A stretch of DNA of 36,880 bases from Tissierellia bacterium (GCA_012839745.1 DUMS01000010.1:1-36880), one strand, 5' to 3'. Positions 25,506 through 32,767 are shown, counted from the first letter of the stretch. Made by a program: numbers and translations. Notes: a model not told the origin generated them from the letters alone.

Positions 25506-25648
25506 ATATTTATCCCATATGAAAACAAATATACATTTGTATTCATTTACGATAAATATAACCCTTTCCAGAACATTTTTTGCATGACAAAAACACCTAT
25601 ATACATAGGTTGAATCTGCTTAAATAAATGTTCTAATTGAAAAGGGTT
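25498..25648 (-). promoter_or_regulatory. Attenuator leader of the ABC-F gene with alternative pairings
   Basis: Two mutually exclusive structures share one strand. Stem P1 pairs 25626-25648 with 25560-25578 (AACCCTTT with AAAGGGTT, and AGAACATTT with AAATGTTCT). The anti-terminator pairs 25551-25569 with 25498-25514 (ATATTTATC with GATAAATAT, and GGAAAGGG with CCCTTCC), which would break the terminator hairpin. Two small hairpins, both with a GTAT loop, lie at 25595-25610 and 25525-25540. The first holds the ribosome binding site of a leader ORF. Upstream open reading frames with attenuation are known for ABC-F genes such as vmlR and lmo0919. Confidence 0.78.
25547..25585 (-). CDS. 12-codon leader peptide of the ABC-F attenuator
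   Basis: ATG at 25585, stop TAA at 25547-25549, encoding MQKMFWKGLYLS. AGGTG lies 8 bases upstream, a good ribosome binding site. The ORF covers the strand shared by P1 and the anti-terminator, so the position of a stalled ribosome would decide which structure forms. Regulation by ribosome stalling is inferred. The ORF is short and could be fortuitous, but site, spacing and position agree. Confidence 0.62.
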   Translation of the reverse strand: MQKMFWKGLYLS

Positions 25649-25695
25649 ACATCCTCATTATTCCGTGTTCCATCCTTTCTGTAGATTTCAATAAT

Positions 25696-25724
25696 ATAAT
25701 AGCAGATTTCCTGCTAAATTTCAA
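25696..25724 (-). promoter_or_regulatory. Sigma-A promoter of the ABC-F leader, with inverted repeat in the spacer
   Basis: TTGAAA, 17-base spacer, TATTAT on the minus strand. The spacer holds a perfect inverted repeat, TAGCAG-5-CTGCTA (25700-25716), a possible operator. The start site would be near 25689, giving a leader of about 210 bases. Confidence 0.72.
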
Positions 25725-25728
25725 TTAT

Positions 25729-27492
25729 CTATACTGCTCTGGGATTATAGGCATAATTCTCAGCCTTTTCCCTGGCAAGCTTATATATATCCTCTGGATA
25801 TCCAATATATTTTAAAATAGCTATGGCATTGCTGCTGACACAGGGCCCCTGTCGAAGTATATAGTCAAATTTTATGTCATTATCACCTACAGTTTCCCTG
25901 AAATGGTAGTTTTCATATCTTTCATTTACAAGTTCAGTAAGTTCCAGGTCATGAGTAGCAGCAATTACGCAGTTATTTCTGTTAACAATGTAATCTAATA
26001 CTACCTGCGCTGCACTGATTCTTTCTACAGTATTTGTTCCTCTGAATATTTCATCAAGAATACAGAGTATCGGTGTATATCCGTCAATGGAATCAATTAT
26101 TCTCTTTAAAGCCTTTGCCTCTGCCATAAAATAGCTGTCTCCATCCACTATGCTATCAGTTGTGCCTATGGAAGAAAAAACCTTAAAGTAACTTGAATTG
26201 TACTCCCTGGCAAATGTAAAATAAAGTGTTTGTGCAAATATTGAATTGATGCCTATAGTCTTCAAAAAAGTAGATTTTCCTGAAGCGTTGGAACCGGTAA
26301 TCAATACCCCTTTATTGTTAAATTCAACAGTATAGGGCACCGGGTCCTGCAACAGCGGATGATAGATTTCCTTCACTGATAAATAAAACCCTTCCCCATT
26401 CTGTAGTACCGGTACAGTATAGTATTTTAAACTGGATTTATAAGAAGCCACTGAAATGTAGGAATCAATCTGCCCAATAATTAAATATAGTTTCAATAAG
26501 TCTTCCCTGTATTCGTTTAATAGTTTTACTGTTTTATAGAATATTATGGGTTCCCTCAATACTACCATGTTGATATAATCAATAAGTATTTCTATTTCTG
26601 AATTATAAGACTCATTGTATCTTAGTTTTAGTATGTTTTTCTTTAAAGCTTTTAGTTTCTTTAATACCTCCTCCATGTCCTTATGTTCTGGTACAATTTC
26701 TTTATTGCCCAGTTTAACAATGGATTCAGCACAAAGTATTAAATCCCCAATGTATTTAAAGTTTTCAATTTCCTTGTAAATGGTCCTCTTGTTCCTGTTG
26801 TAGAAGAAAAGGTTTATCATTACTATGACAACTAATAAAGCAAAACCTGTTCCAATATCGTAAAATAACAGCGCTATTCCTGCCAAAGGCAGGCAGGATA
26901 GAATTCTATAAACTCTAAGAGGCTTAATTTCAACATCAATTCCTTTTTCAAAGTATGATAATACGCTTTCCCCCTTTTCCTTTCCCAGCATGAAAAGAGG
27001 AAACTGCAGCTTGTTGGAAATATCCCTGTTTTTCATAAAAAAATCTATTGCTTTACTTCTCCTTTTAAGAAAGCTCTCCTCAAAAAAAGGATTTCTTAGA
27101 ATATGGTAAAGATACTGCATTCCAGGATAGGACATGGTATGGTCAACCTTGGAAAACACAATGTCCATATCCAAATCAGACCAAGTTATGTCATCTATAG
27201 TAAAATGAGGCTTTACTTTTTTTGATAAAAAGTCAAATAATCCTCTTATATTTGAAAAGTCCCTTTTAATGTCCCTGCTCTTCCCCCATTGTTCCTTTAT
27301 TATTTCTCTAATCTTTTTTTCCTTAGTTCTTCTCTTTATCCTCTGATATGCAAACATTAACAAAATACCCAGAAGTGTAATCAGAAAATACATGTAATGC
27401 TTTTGTATACCCAGGGCTACACCTATGATAACTGCAGTTACTACCATAAGCTCTACCAGAAATTCAACAAGCATCTCATAATCATTTACCAT
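25729..27492 (-). CDS. Membrane-anchored MutS-family ATPase lacking the mismatch-recognition domain
   Basis: About 587 residues. The C-terminal half is a MutS-type ATPase: Walker A GSNASGKST, the GDSYFMAEAKALKRII region, Walker B CILDEIFRGTN, and the ATHDLEL switch. The N-terminal mismatch-binding domain of MutS1 is absent. Instead there are two hydrophobic hairpins, at about residues 10-50 and 197-240, so the protein is probably tethered to the membrane. The region between them and the ATPase resembles the MutS core and lever helices. Such MutS-related membrane proteins occur in Firmicutes, with unknown function; mismatch repair is unlikely. I chose the ATG at 27492 because AGGAGGG is 6-7 bases before it; an earlier in-frame ATG at 27516 has no such site. 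Confidence 0.85.
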   Translation of the reverse strand: MVNDYEMLVEFLVELMVVTAVIIGVALGIQKHYMYFLITLLGILLMFAYQRIKRRTKEKKIREIIKEQWGKSRDIKRDFSNIRGLFDFLSKKVKPHFTIDDITWSDLDMDIVFSKVDHTMSYPGMQYLYHILRNPFFEESFLKRRSKAIDFFMKNRDISNKLQFPLFMLGKEKGESVLSYFEKGIDVEIKPLRVYRILSCLPLAGIALLFYDIGTGFALLVVIVMINLFFYNRNKRTIYKEIENFKYIGDLILCAESIVKLGNKEIVPEHKDMEEVLKKLKALKKNILKLRYNESYNSEIEILIDYINMVVLREPIIFYKTVKLLNEYREDLLKLYLIIGQIDSYISVASYKSSLKYYTVPVLQNGEGFYLSVKEIYHPLLQDPVPYTVEFNNKGVLITGSNASGKSTFLKTIGINSIFAQTLYFTFAREYNSSYFKVFSSIGTTDSIVDGDSYFMAEAKALKRIIDSIDGYTPILCILDEIFRGTNTVERISAAQVVLDYIVNRNNCVIAATHDLELTELVNERYENYHFRETVGDNDIKFDYILRQGPCVSSNAIAILKYIGYPEDIYKLAREKAENYAYNPRAV

Positions 27493-27521
27493 CTTTACCC
27501 TCCTTATCCTTTGCATTGCTA

Positions 27522-27815
27522 TTACTTTTCCTTAGACTTCTTTCTGGTCAGGGATAGTCCACCAAATCCGCTTATAATAGCCATGTAGAATCCAAAATCA
27601 TACCACCATCCCGTATTTATAGGTTCGTATACTCTTATATTAGGGTTAAATATACCTCCTATCAGGGATAACGGTGCAATCCACCCGTGCCATATACCTG
27701 ACAGAAATCCTGCAGGTTCTTCATGGGTATATCTCCCGTTTCCAGGCATACATCCGGTTAAAAGCATTGCAATCAGTATAATGAGTACTAAAAATATAAA
27801 ATATTTCCTATTCAT
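27522..27815 (-). CDS. Small conserved membrane lipoprotein
   Basis: 97 residues. The signal segment FLVLIILIAMLLTGC ends in a lipobox cysteine at 22, so it is probably lipidated. A second hydrophobic part holds a run of aromatic residues, with GIWHGWIAPLSLIGGIF and NTGWWYDFGFYMAII. A short basic tail rich in Lys follows. I recognise the WHGW...NTGWWYDFGF pattern as a recurrent small family of unknown function. AAGGGGG precedes the ATG by 6 bases. It lies 29 bases before the MutS-like gene and is probably cotranscribed with it. Confidence 0.75.
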   Translation of the reverse strand: MNRKYFIFLVLIILIAMLLTGCMPGNGRYTHEEPAGFLSGIWHGWIAPLSLIGGIFNPNIRVYEPINTGWWYDFGFYMAIISGFGGLSLTRKKSKEK

Positions 27816-27859
27816 AATAATCCCCCTTATATACGAGACTGAAATCTAAGTTAAAATTA

Positions 27860-28750
27860 TCATATAAACTTTTTAAACTCATAGAGTTTACTGATTAATT
27901 CCTCCATAATCCACCTTATAGTATCCTTGGGCTGTGTATTCCAGTTATAGGCCAAAAATTCAACAGCAGTCCATATTTTTACTACCTTAATCTGTTTTAT
28001 AAGTTCGTGTTGGGATATTGAAAAGCATGGGTTTTCCCCCCAATGTTTAAGATAGCTATTTGCTATAGCTTTTTCCAATGAATTATCAGAGGTTCCAAGG
28101 CCAGGCATTGTAATGCTTATATCTATAGTAGGATTGTTCATGCTAATCCTTTCCCAATCAAACAATACTACCGTTCCATCTTCCCTGATTCCCCAGTTTG
28201 TCGGATTGGTGTCTCCATTTATCCAGCAGACTGCTCTTATAATCTGCTGAAACTGGCTTTGTACTTCAATTAATAGAGGCTCCAACAAAGTAGCGGTATT
28301 GTCATCATATAATTTTAGCACGGATTCTGTCATCTCATCATTCCATCTGGGAACATAGTATTCTTCCAATGGCAAGGCTTTCCCCCAGGTTTCTCTGTGA
28401 AGTTTAAACAGTGCCTCTATTACTTTATCATCCCCTTGCCACCTTTCCTTAGGCAGTATATGAGGAATATCTTCTATTACTATCCAGTAGGATCCTTCAT
28501 TACAATAGCTCAAGTATAGACTTGGAATATGTATGGAAAAATCTTTTAATAGAGGTTTGCATCTTGTATAAAATATGTACTCCTGAGAATTTGTCATCCA
28601 TTTTATAATCACGGATCTGTCTTTAAACTTAAACCGAAAGCACCCTCCATTGGCTTTAATGCCACTTAGCCTTTGTACTTCCTTAATTTCTCCAAAGGAC
28701 TCCCTTAAATAGTTTTGCATGCCATTAGGCAATTCTTTTATCCATTCCAA
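27860..28750 (-). CDS. Aminoglycoside phosphotransferase-fold (APH-like) protein
   Basis: About 296 residues with a protein-kinase-like fold. The N-lobe includes the strand GGCFRFKFKDRSVIIKW, with the lysine expected to bind ATP. The catalytic loop reads WINGDTNPTNWG followed by VVLFDWERIS, so the Asp, Asn and metal Asp positions are kept. The usual His of the HGD motif is Asn here. The substrate is unknown and it is not obviously a resistance enzyme. The frame is open from TTG 28765, but the TTG at 28750 sits 8 bases after GGAGG and is the more likely start. It follows cobO by a few bases, so cotranscription is likely although the functions look unrelated. Confidence 0.72.
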   Translation of the reverse strand: MEWIKELPNGMQNYLRESFGEIKEVQRLSGIKANGGCFRFKFKDRSVIIKWMTNSQEYIFYTRCKPLLKDFSIHIPSLYLSYCNEGSYWIVIEDIPHILPKERWQGDDKVIEALFKLHRETWGKALPLEEYYVPRWNDEMTESVLKLYDDNTATLLEPLLIEVQSQFQQIIRAVCWINGDTNPTNWGIREDGTVVLFDWERISMNNPTIDISITMPGLGTSDNSLEKAIANSYLKHWGENPCFSISQHELIKQIKVVKIWTAVEFLAYNWNTQPKDTIRWIMEELISKLYEFKKFI

Positions 28751-28768
28751 AATATCATCCTCCAAATA

Positions 28769-29284
28769 TTATATTTCAATACCCTTCCTTGCCTCTACAC
28801 CTTTATTGTAGTAATGCTTGATCTCCTTCATTTCCGTTACCAAATCTGCTATTTGTATTATTTCTTTCTTTGCATATCTTCCTGTTATTATAACTTCCAC
28901 ATGTGGAGCCCTATGTTTAATTGCTTCAATTGTTTCCTCCACAGGAAACAGATTGTAATATATAGCTATATTTAGCTCATCTAAAATCACTACATCGTAA
29001 TTGCCCTCTTTAAGTATATTTCTGCATTTATCCAAACCAGCTCTTGCCAATCTAATATCCTCATCCTCAGGGTCCTTATATATAAAACAATCCCTGCCAA
29101 ATTGCTCTATTACCAGGTTAGGCAGATAATCTACACTTTTAAGTTCACTGTATTCCATTCCCTTTATGAATTGACCAATGAATACTTTCTTTCCGGCACA
29201 TACAGCCCTAAGGGCCAGCCCCAGTGCAGCAGTGGTTTTCCCTTTTCCGTTTCCAGTATATACATGTACATATCCTCTGTTCAT
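28769..29284 (-). CDS. cobO: Cob(I)yrinic acid a,c-diamide adenosyltransferase (CobO/BtuR/CobA type)
   Basis: It transfers the 5'-deoxyadenosyl group from ATP to the cobalt of reduced corrinoids, making adenosylcobalamin. The P-loop YTGNGKGKTTAALGLALRA is at the N-terminus, with GQFIKG, the VVILDELNIAI Walker B-like strand and the VIITGRYA motif. At 171 residues the length is normal for this family. AGGAGG precedes the ATG by 8 bases. No other cobalamin synthesis genes are near, and I see no cobalamin riboswitch upstream, so it may serve salvage. QueG in this window also uses cobalamin, though not the adenosyl form. Confidence 0.94.
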   Translation of the reverse strand: MNRGYVHVYTGNGKGKTTAALGLALRAVCAGKKVFIGQFIKGMEYSELKSVDYLPNLVIEQFGRDCFIYKDPEDEDIRLARAGLDKCRNILKEGNYDVVILDELNIAIYYNLFPVEETIEAIKHRAPHVEVIITGRYAKKEIIQIADLVTEMKEIKHYYNKGVEARKGIEI

Positions 29285-29305
29285 TAAGATTCCTCCTAAA
29301 AAATT

Positions 29306-29878
29306 CTATAAATATCTTCCTTCCTTAAGCCCCCTTTTTACTCTTTCCAGCAAATGAGGTTGATATTTCTCAATTTCAATCAATATCCTTTCTCCAAATT
29401 GCCTAGTCCATACTATTCCTCTTTCTACTAAATCCTCATCATCCTTTGGAATATTATCAATTCTTTCGGGATAATACTTTATGATAAGTAAGTTTTCCTC
29501 CCTAAGCTTTAATAAATAGCTCTTTGCATCATCTACTAACTCCTCACCAACAGGAACTACAGGGCTAGGACATACAACCTCCTCATTCCAGCCTGTCATG
29601 TTCTCAAGAAAGTTCTCACCAGGTAATGTATATATGGAACCCTTTCTATCCTTATACCTTAAATCAAAGGCACCTTTAAAGCGTTCACATATGTATGGCT
29701 TCCCTGTCTCAGGGTCCCTTCCAACCTGGCAGGTAAAATCTCCACCTATACCACTTATAAACAATATGCTCATAATCCTATCCTTTGTAGCATATACCCA
29801 GCTTTCTCCATGGGTGCTTTTATTAGGCTTGAATATCTTTATATGCTGTTTTGGCGAACTATGGTATACATATTTCAT
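29306..29878 (-). CDS. Uncharacterised protein with YHSSP motif
   Basis: 190 residues, soluble. The N-terminus reads YVYHSSPKQHIKIFKP, then STHGESWVYATKDRIMSILF, followed by GGDFTCQVGRDPETGKPYIC. The order 'YHSSP...L/F-x-P...VYAT...A/S-x-F' resembles the start of small ADP-ribosyltransferase-fold or related proteins, but no complete catalytic set can be named, so I leave the function open. The C-terminal third is charged and helical. AGGAGG precedes the ATG at a good distance. Its stop lies 21 bases before cobO, suggesting cotranscription. There is no immunity-like partner, signal peptide or membrane segment. Confidence 0.6.
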   Translation of the reverse strand: MKYVYHSSPKQHIKIFKPNKSTHGESWVYATKDRIMSILFISGIGGDFTCQVGRDPETGKPYICERFKGAFDLRYKDRKGSIYTLPGENFLENMTGWNEEVVCPSPVVPVGEELVDDAKSYLLKLREENLLIIKYYPERIDNIPKDDEDLVERGIVWTRQFGERILIEIEKYQPHLLERVKRGLKEGRYL

Positions 29879-29972
29879 GCTCTTTCCTCCTAATGCCAGA
29901 ATTCCTTATGTTTAATTCATGAACAATACAATTAATAATATAGTTACCTGCAGGTATGAAAATAGCTCTTCT

Positions 29973-30299
29973 TCATGCTTTATATTTATTGTATATATGG
30001 TTGTAGACTAGAATTAATACAAATGTTCCTGCTATTCCAGCTATAATAAAAAACATTGTACCAATGGCCATGTTTAACAATGAAAACACACCTGCTAGAA
30101 CAAAGGTGCTTCCATAGCTTATCCACATAATTCCGTTTGCCTTGTTATAAGCTCTTATGTCCTTTATCTCATCGCTTTTTACACTTGTTCCTGCCCAAAA
30201 ATGAATTGGTGTTTTCTTACAAATAGAATATATACCGATTCCAATAAATATGGCACCACAGAACCATGCAATGATTATAAATAATATATTCTCTCCCAA
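29973..30299 (-). CDS. Uncharacterised three-helix membrane protein
   Basis: About 108 residues with three hydrophobic helices (about 5-25, 60-80 and 82-102). Between helices one and two is a conserved-looking segment: TPIHFWAGTSVKSDEIKDIR followed by AYNKANGIMW. I recall that segment in small hypothetical membrane proteins of clostridia (DUF3784-like), without a known role. The frame is open from GTG 30308, but AAGGAG would touch that codon. TTG 30299 lies 8 bases after the site and is more likely. The neighbours suggest no function. Confidence 0.62.
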   Translation of the reverse strand: MGENILFIIIAWFCGAIFIGIGIYSICKKTPIHFWAGTSVKSDEIKDIRAYNKANGIMWISYGSTFVLAGVFSLLNMAIGTMFFIIAGIAGTFVLILVYNHIYNKYKA

Positions 30300-30330
30300 A
30301 ATCAACACTCCTTAATTAATATTTCCTTTA

Positions 30331-30978
30331 TTAATCTAAATACCTGCTGCCTTCTCTAACGCTCAGGTTAGAAAGGCTATTATTTTCAATAAAGTCCTTA
30401 ACCCATTCCTTATTGGTCTTGGAATACTCCCTAAGAGCCCACCCTATTGCTTTATTGATGAAAAACTCATCAGTCTGGGAATTGTTTAAAATAGCTTCCT
30501 TTAAAAAATCTTTATCTGTCTTTTCCTTGTATTTTAGCTGAAATATGATGGAAATCCTCTTCAGCCAAATGTTATCTGAATATATCCAGCGACGTATTAT
30601 ACTATCCTTAACCTCAGGATACTTCATGGCTATATGACCGACTATTTTATTTATGTAATCCACTGTATCCCACCAGGATTTTGTCATAATGAGCTTTTCA
30701 ATGTTTCCCATATCACCCGGCATAAATAAATCCTTTACCTTATCCATATAGTCTATAGCCAGATAATGGAATTCCCTTTCAGGCATATCATAGCACTTGA
30801 ATATAAACTCCCAGTCTATTTCCTTATCCTTTTTCTTAAGTTTCAAAAATTCCTTTGACAATGCAACCCTTTCAGGCTTTTTAAGTCCAAGAAAATGAAA
30901 CTTATCCTTCATGTATTTAGCCATATAATATGCATTTTCCTCGTTTTTGCTATTATAGAATATCTGGAATATATCCAT
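30331..30978 (-). CDS. AlkD-like DNA alkylation repair protein
   Basis: About 215 residues, all helical, in the ALK/HEAT-repeat pattern of AlkD-type DNA glycosylases, which excise positively charged alkylpurines. Family landmarks are KPERVALSKEF, the WEFIFKCYDMPEREFHYLAIDY run with its length repeats, TKSWWDTVDYINKIVG, RRWIYSDNIWLKRISIIFQL and FFINKAIGWALREYSKTN. The paired Trp-Asp in SWWDTVD and the Arg in LREYSKT match known active-site positions. I chose ATG 30978, 6 bases after AAAGGAGG, over the earlier ATG at 31020. It is divergent from gltX. Other alkylation repair in the window is ogt at the left end. Confidence 0.9.
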   Translation of the reverse strand: MDIFQIFYNSKNEENAYYMAKYMKDKFHFLGLKKPERVALSKEFLKLKKKDKEIDWEFIFKCYDMPEREFHYLAIDYMDKVKDLFMPGDMGNIEKLIMTKSWWDTVDYINKIVGHIAMKYPEVKDSIIRRWIYSDNIWLKRISIIFQLKYKEKTDKDFLKEAILNNSQTDEFFINKAIGWALREYSKTNKEWVKDFIENNSLSNLSVREGSRYLD

Positions 30979-31026
30979 TATTTTCCTCCTTTGAATACCG
31001 ATAAAATTCCGATTTTTCATAATATA

Positions 31027-31048
31027 ATTATACTTTAATTATACTTTA
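31027..31048. repeat. Perfect 11-bp tandem direct repeat
   Basis: ATTATACTTTA occurs twice with no gap in the space between the AlkD-like gene and gltX. On the minus strand each copy gives TAAAGTATAAT, so it offers two TATAAT boxes 11 bases apart, about 50-70 bases upstream of the AlkD-like start. Confidence 0.7.
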
Positions 31049-31092
31049 AAGAATGTATTACTTCCATTATTTTAAAAAATAATCAATAATGA

Positions 31093-31098
31093 TATAAT
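31093..31098 (+). promoter_or_regulatory. Candidate -10 box of gltX
   Basis: A perfect TATAAT, about 30 bases before the ATG. The -35 at 17 bases (TTTTAA) is weak. The leader is too short for a T-box. Confidence 0.4.
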
Positions 31099-31128
31099 AC
31101 ATTTAGTTTAAAGGAAAGGAGAAATAGA

Positions 31129-32595
31129 ATGGAAAAAGTCAGAGTTCGCTTTGCTCCTAGCCCTACTGGATATTTACATATTGGAGGAGCAAGAACTGCA
31201 TTGTTCAACTACTTCTTCGCTAAAAGATATGGTGGAAAATTCATACTTCGCATAGAAGACACTGACAGGGAAAGGTTGAAGGAAGATTCAGTATCTCAAA
31301 TAATATCTAGTTTAAAATGGCTAGGTATAGAATGGGATGAAGGCCCTGAAATTGGAGGTGAGTTTGGTCCATATTTTCAATCTGAAAGATTGGAGCTTTA
31401 TAGAAAAGAAGCTCAAAGATTAGTAGACGAAGGAAAAGCATATTACTGTTTCTGTACTGAAGAGGAAATTGCAAAGGAAAGGGAAGAACAAAAAGCTCTT
31501 AAGGTTCCTTACAGATACTCAGGTAGATGTTCCACACTATCCAAGGAAGAAGTGGAAGAAAATATAAAAATGGGTAAACCTTATGTTATAAGAATAAGAA
31601 TTCCAAGAGAAGGAAATACAGTAGTGGAGGATCTTATTCGAGGAACTGTAAACTTTGATAACTCACAGCTGGACGACTATATAATCATAAAATCCAACAA
31701 TATGCCAACATATAACTTTGCGTGTGTTGTAGATGACCATTTCATGAAAATAAGCCATGTAATAAGAGCTGAGGAACATCTTTCCAATACTCCTAAACAG
31801 GTTTTGATGTATGAGGCTTTAGGATATGAGATTCCTAAATTTGCACATATTTCAATGATTTTAGCTCCAGATAGGAGCAAACTGAGCAAGAGACATGGAG
31901 CTACTTCCGTTGAAGAGTTTAAAGAACAGGGCTACTTAAAGGAAGCCATAGTTAACTACCTGACGCTGCTTGGATGGGCTCCAGGAGGAGATGAAGAGAT
32001 ATTCAGCGTTGAAGACACTGTGAAGAAGTTCTCCCTGGACAATGTATCCAAAACTGCTGCAATTTATGATGTAAATAAGCTGTCATGGATTAACGGCCAC
32101 TATTTAAGAAACCTTGATTTGGACTATATCACAAGGGAGGCTGTTCCTTTCTTCATCAAAAAAGGCCTTGTAAGTGAAGATGAAGTAGAAAATAAATATG
32201 ATTATATAAAAAGGGTAGTATCAGCTGTAAGGGAAAAAGTAAAACTTCTGTCAGAAGTTGCAGATGCAAGTGAATATTTCTTTAAGGACATTGATGAATA
32301 CGATCCAAAAGGAGTAGAAAAGCGATTCAAGAAAGACAATGTTATTGAGCTGTTGACAAAAGGCAAACAGGCACTGGAAAAGGCTTCAGATTTTTCCGTA
32401 GAAGGAGTAGAAAAAGCATATAGAGACCTAATAGATGAACTGGGCATTAAAGGTGGCGATATTATCCATCCAACAAGGCTTGCCTTATCAGGAAGGACTG
32501 TAGGTCCAGGATTGTTCGACATTATATCCATACTAGGCAAGGAAGAATGCTTAAGAAGAATGGATAAAGCAATTGCGTTTATCAACAATCTATAA
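31129..32595 (+). CDS. gltX: Glutamyl-tRNA synthetase
   Basis: A class I synthetase that charges tRNA-Glu. In bacteria without GlnRS it also mischarges tRNA-Gln, which GatCAB then amidates. The HIGH motif is in APSPTGYLHIGGARTALFNY (residues 9-28). The KMSKS equivalent is KLSKRHG (251-257), and CFCTEEE lies in the usual inserted region. At 488 residues it has the normal bacterial length. AAGGAG precedes the ATG. It is followed by a strong terminator, and within 100 bp by tRNA-Gln(CUG) and tRNA-Glu(CUC), the two substrates expected for a non-discriminating enzyme. No discriminating anticodon-binding residue was judged by eye. Confidence 0.97.
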   Translation: MEKVRVRFAPSPTGYLHIGGARTALFNYFFAKRYGGKFILRIEDTDRERLKEDSVSQIISSLKWLGIEWDEGPEIGGEFGPYFQSERLELYRKEAQRLVDEGKAYYCFCTEEEIAKEREEQKALKVPYRYSGRCSTLSKEEVEENIKMGKPYVIRIRIPREGNTVVEDLIRGTVNFDNSQLDDYIIIKSNNMPTYNFACVVDDHFMKISHVIRAEEHLSNTPKQVLMYEALGYEIPKFAHISMILAPDRSKLSKRHGATSVEEFKEQGYLKEAIVNYLTLLGWAPGGDEEIFSVEDTVKKFSLDNVSKTAAIYDVNKLSWINGHYLRNLDLDYITREAVPFFIKKGLVSEDEVENKYDYIKRVVSAVREKVKLLSEVADASEYFFKDIDEYDPKGVEKRFKKDNVIELLTKGKQALEKASDFSVEGVEKAYRDLIDELGIKGGDIIHPTRLALSGRTVGPGLFDIISILGKEECLRRMDKAIAFINNL

Positions 32596-32602
32596 AGCTA
32601 TT

Positions 32603-32638
32603 ACTCATAAGAAGTTTTACTTCTTATGAGTTTTTTTA
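32603..32638 (+). terminator. Intrinsic terminator of gltX
   Basis: ACTCATAAGAAG pairs perfectly with CTTCTTATGAGT across a 5-base loop, followed by TTTTTTTATTT. This separates gltX from the tRNA genes, which have their own promoter. Confidence 0.92.
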
Positions 32639-32648
32639 TTTGCAACAC

Positions 32649-32677
32649 TTGACAATTAAAAGAAAAGGATTTATACT
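32649..32677 (+). promoter_or_regulatory. Sigma-A promoter of the tRNA pair
   Basis: TTGACA, 17-base spacer, TATACT. The -35 box is perfect and the -10 box matches 5 of 6. The transcript would start about 10 bases before the first tRNA. Confidence 0.88.
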
Positions 32678-32692
32678 TATTAAGTAGTTCGT

Positions 32693-32766
32693 TCCGAGAT
32701 GGTGTAACGGTAGCACATGTGACTCTGGATCACATTGTTTAGGTTCGAATCCTAATCTCGGAGCCA
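32693..32766 (+). tRNA. tRNA-Gln (anticodon CUG)
   Basis: The acceptor stem TCCGAGA pairs with TCTCGGA, then G and the encoded CCA. The D-loop carries GGTAGC. The anticodon stem TGTGA/TCACA encloses the loop CTCTGGA, so the anticodon is CTG. The T-arm has GGTTCGAATCC. It decodes CAG only, a minor codon in AT-rich genomes. Confidence 0.95.
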
Positions 32767-32767
32767 T

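Noticed and set aside
29285-29305. Possible cobalamin riboswitch before cobO
   Set aside because: Only 21 bases separate cobO from the upstream gene, too short for a cobalamin riboswitch, and no B12-box-like sequence was seen further upstream.
31021-31128. Possible T-box leader for gltX
   Set aside because: The candidate promoter lies about 30 bases from the ATG, and no T-box motif or terminator pair is present.
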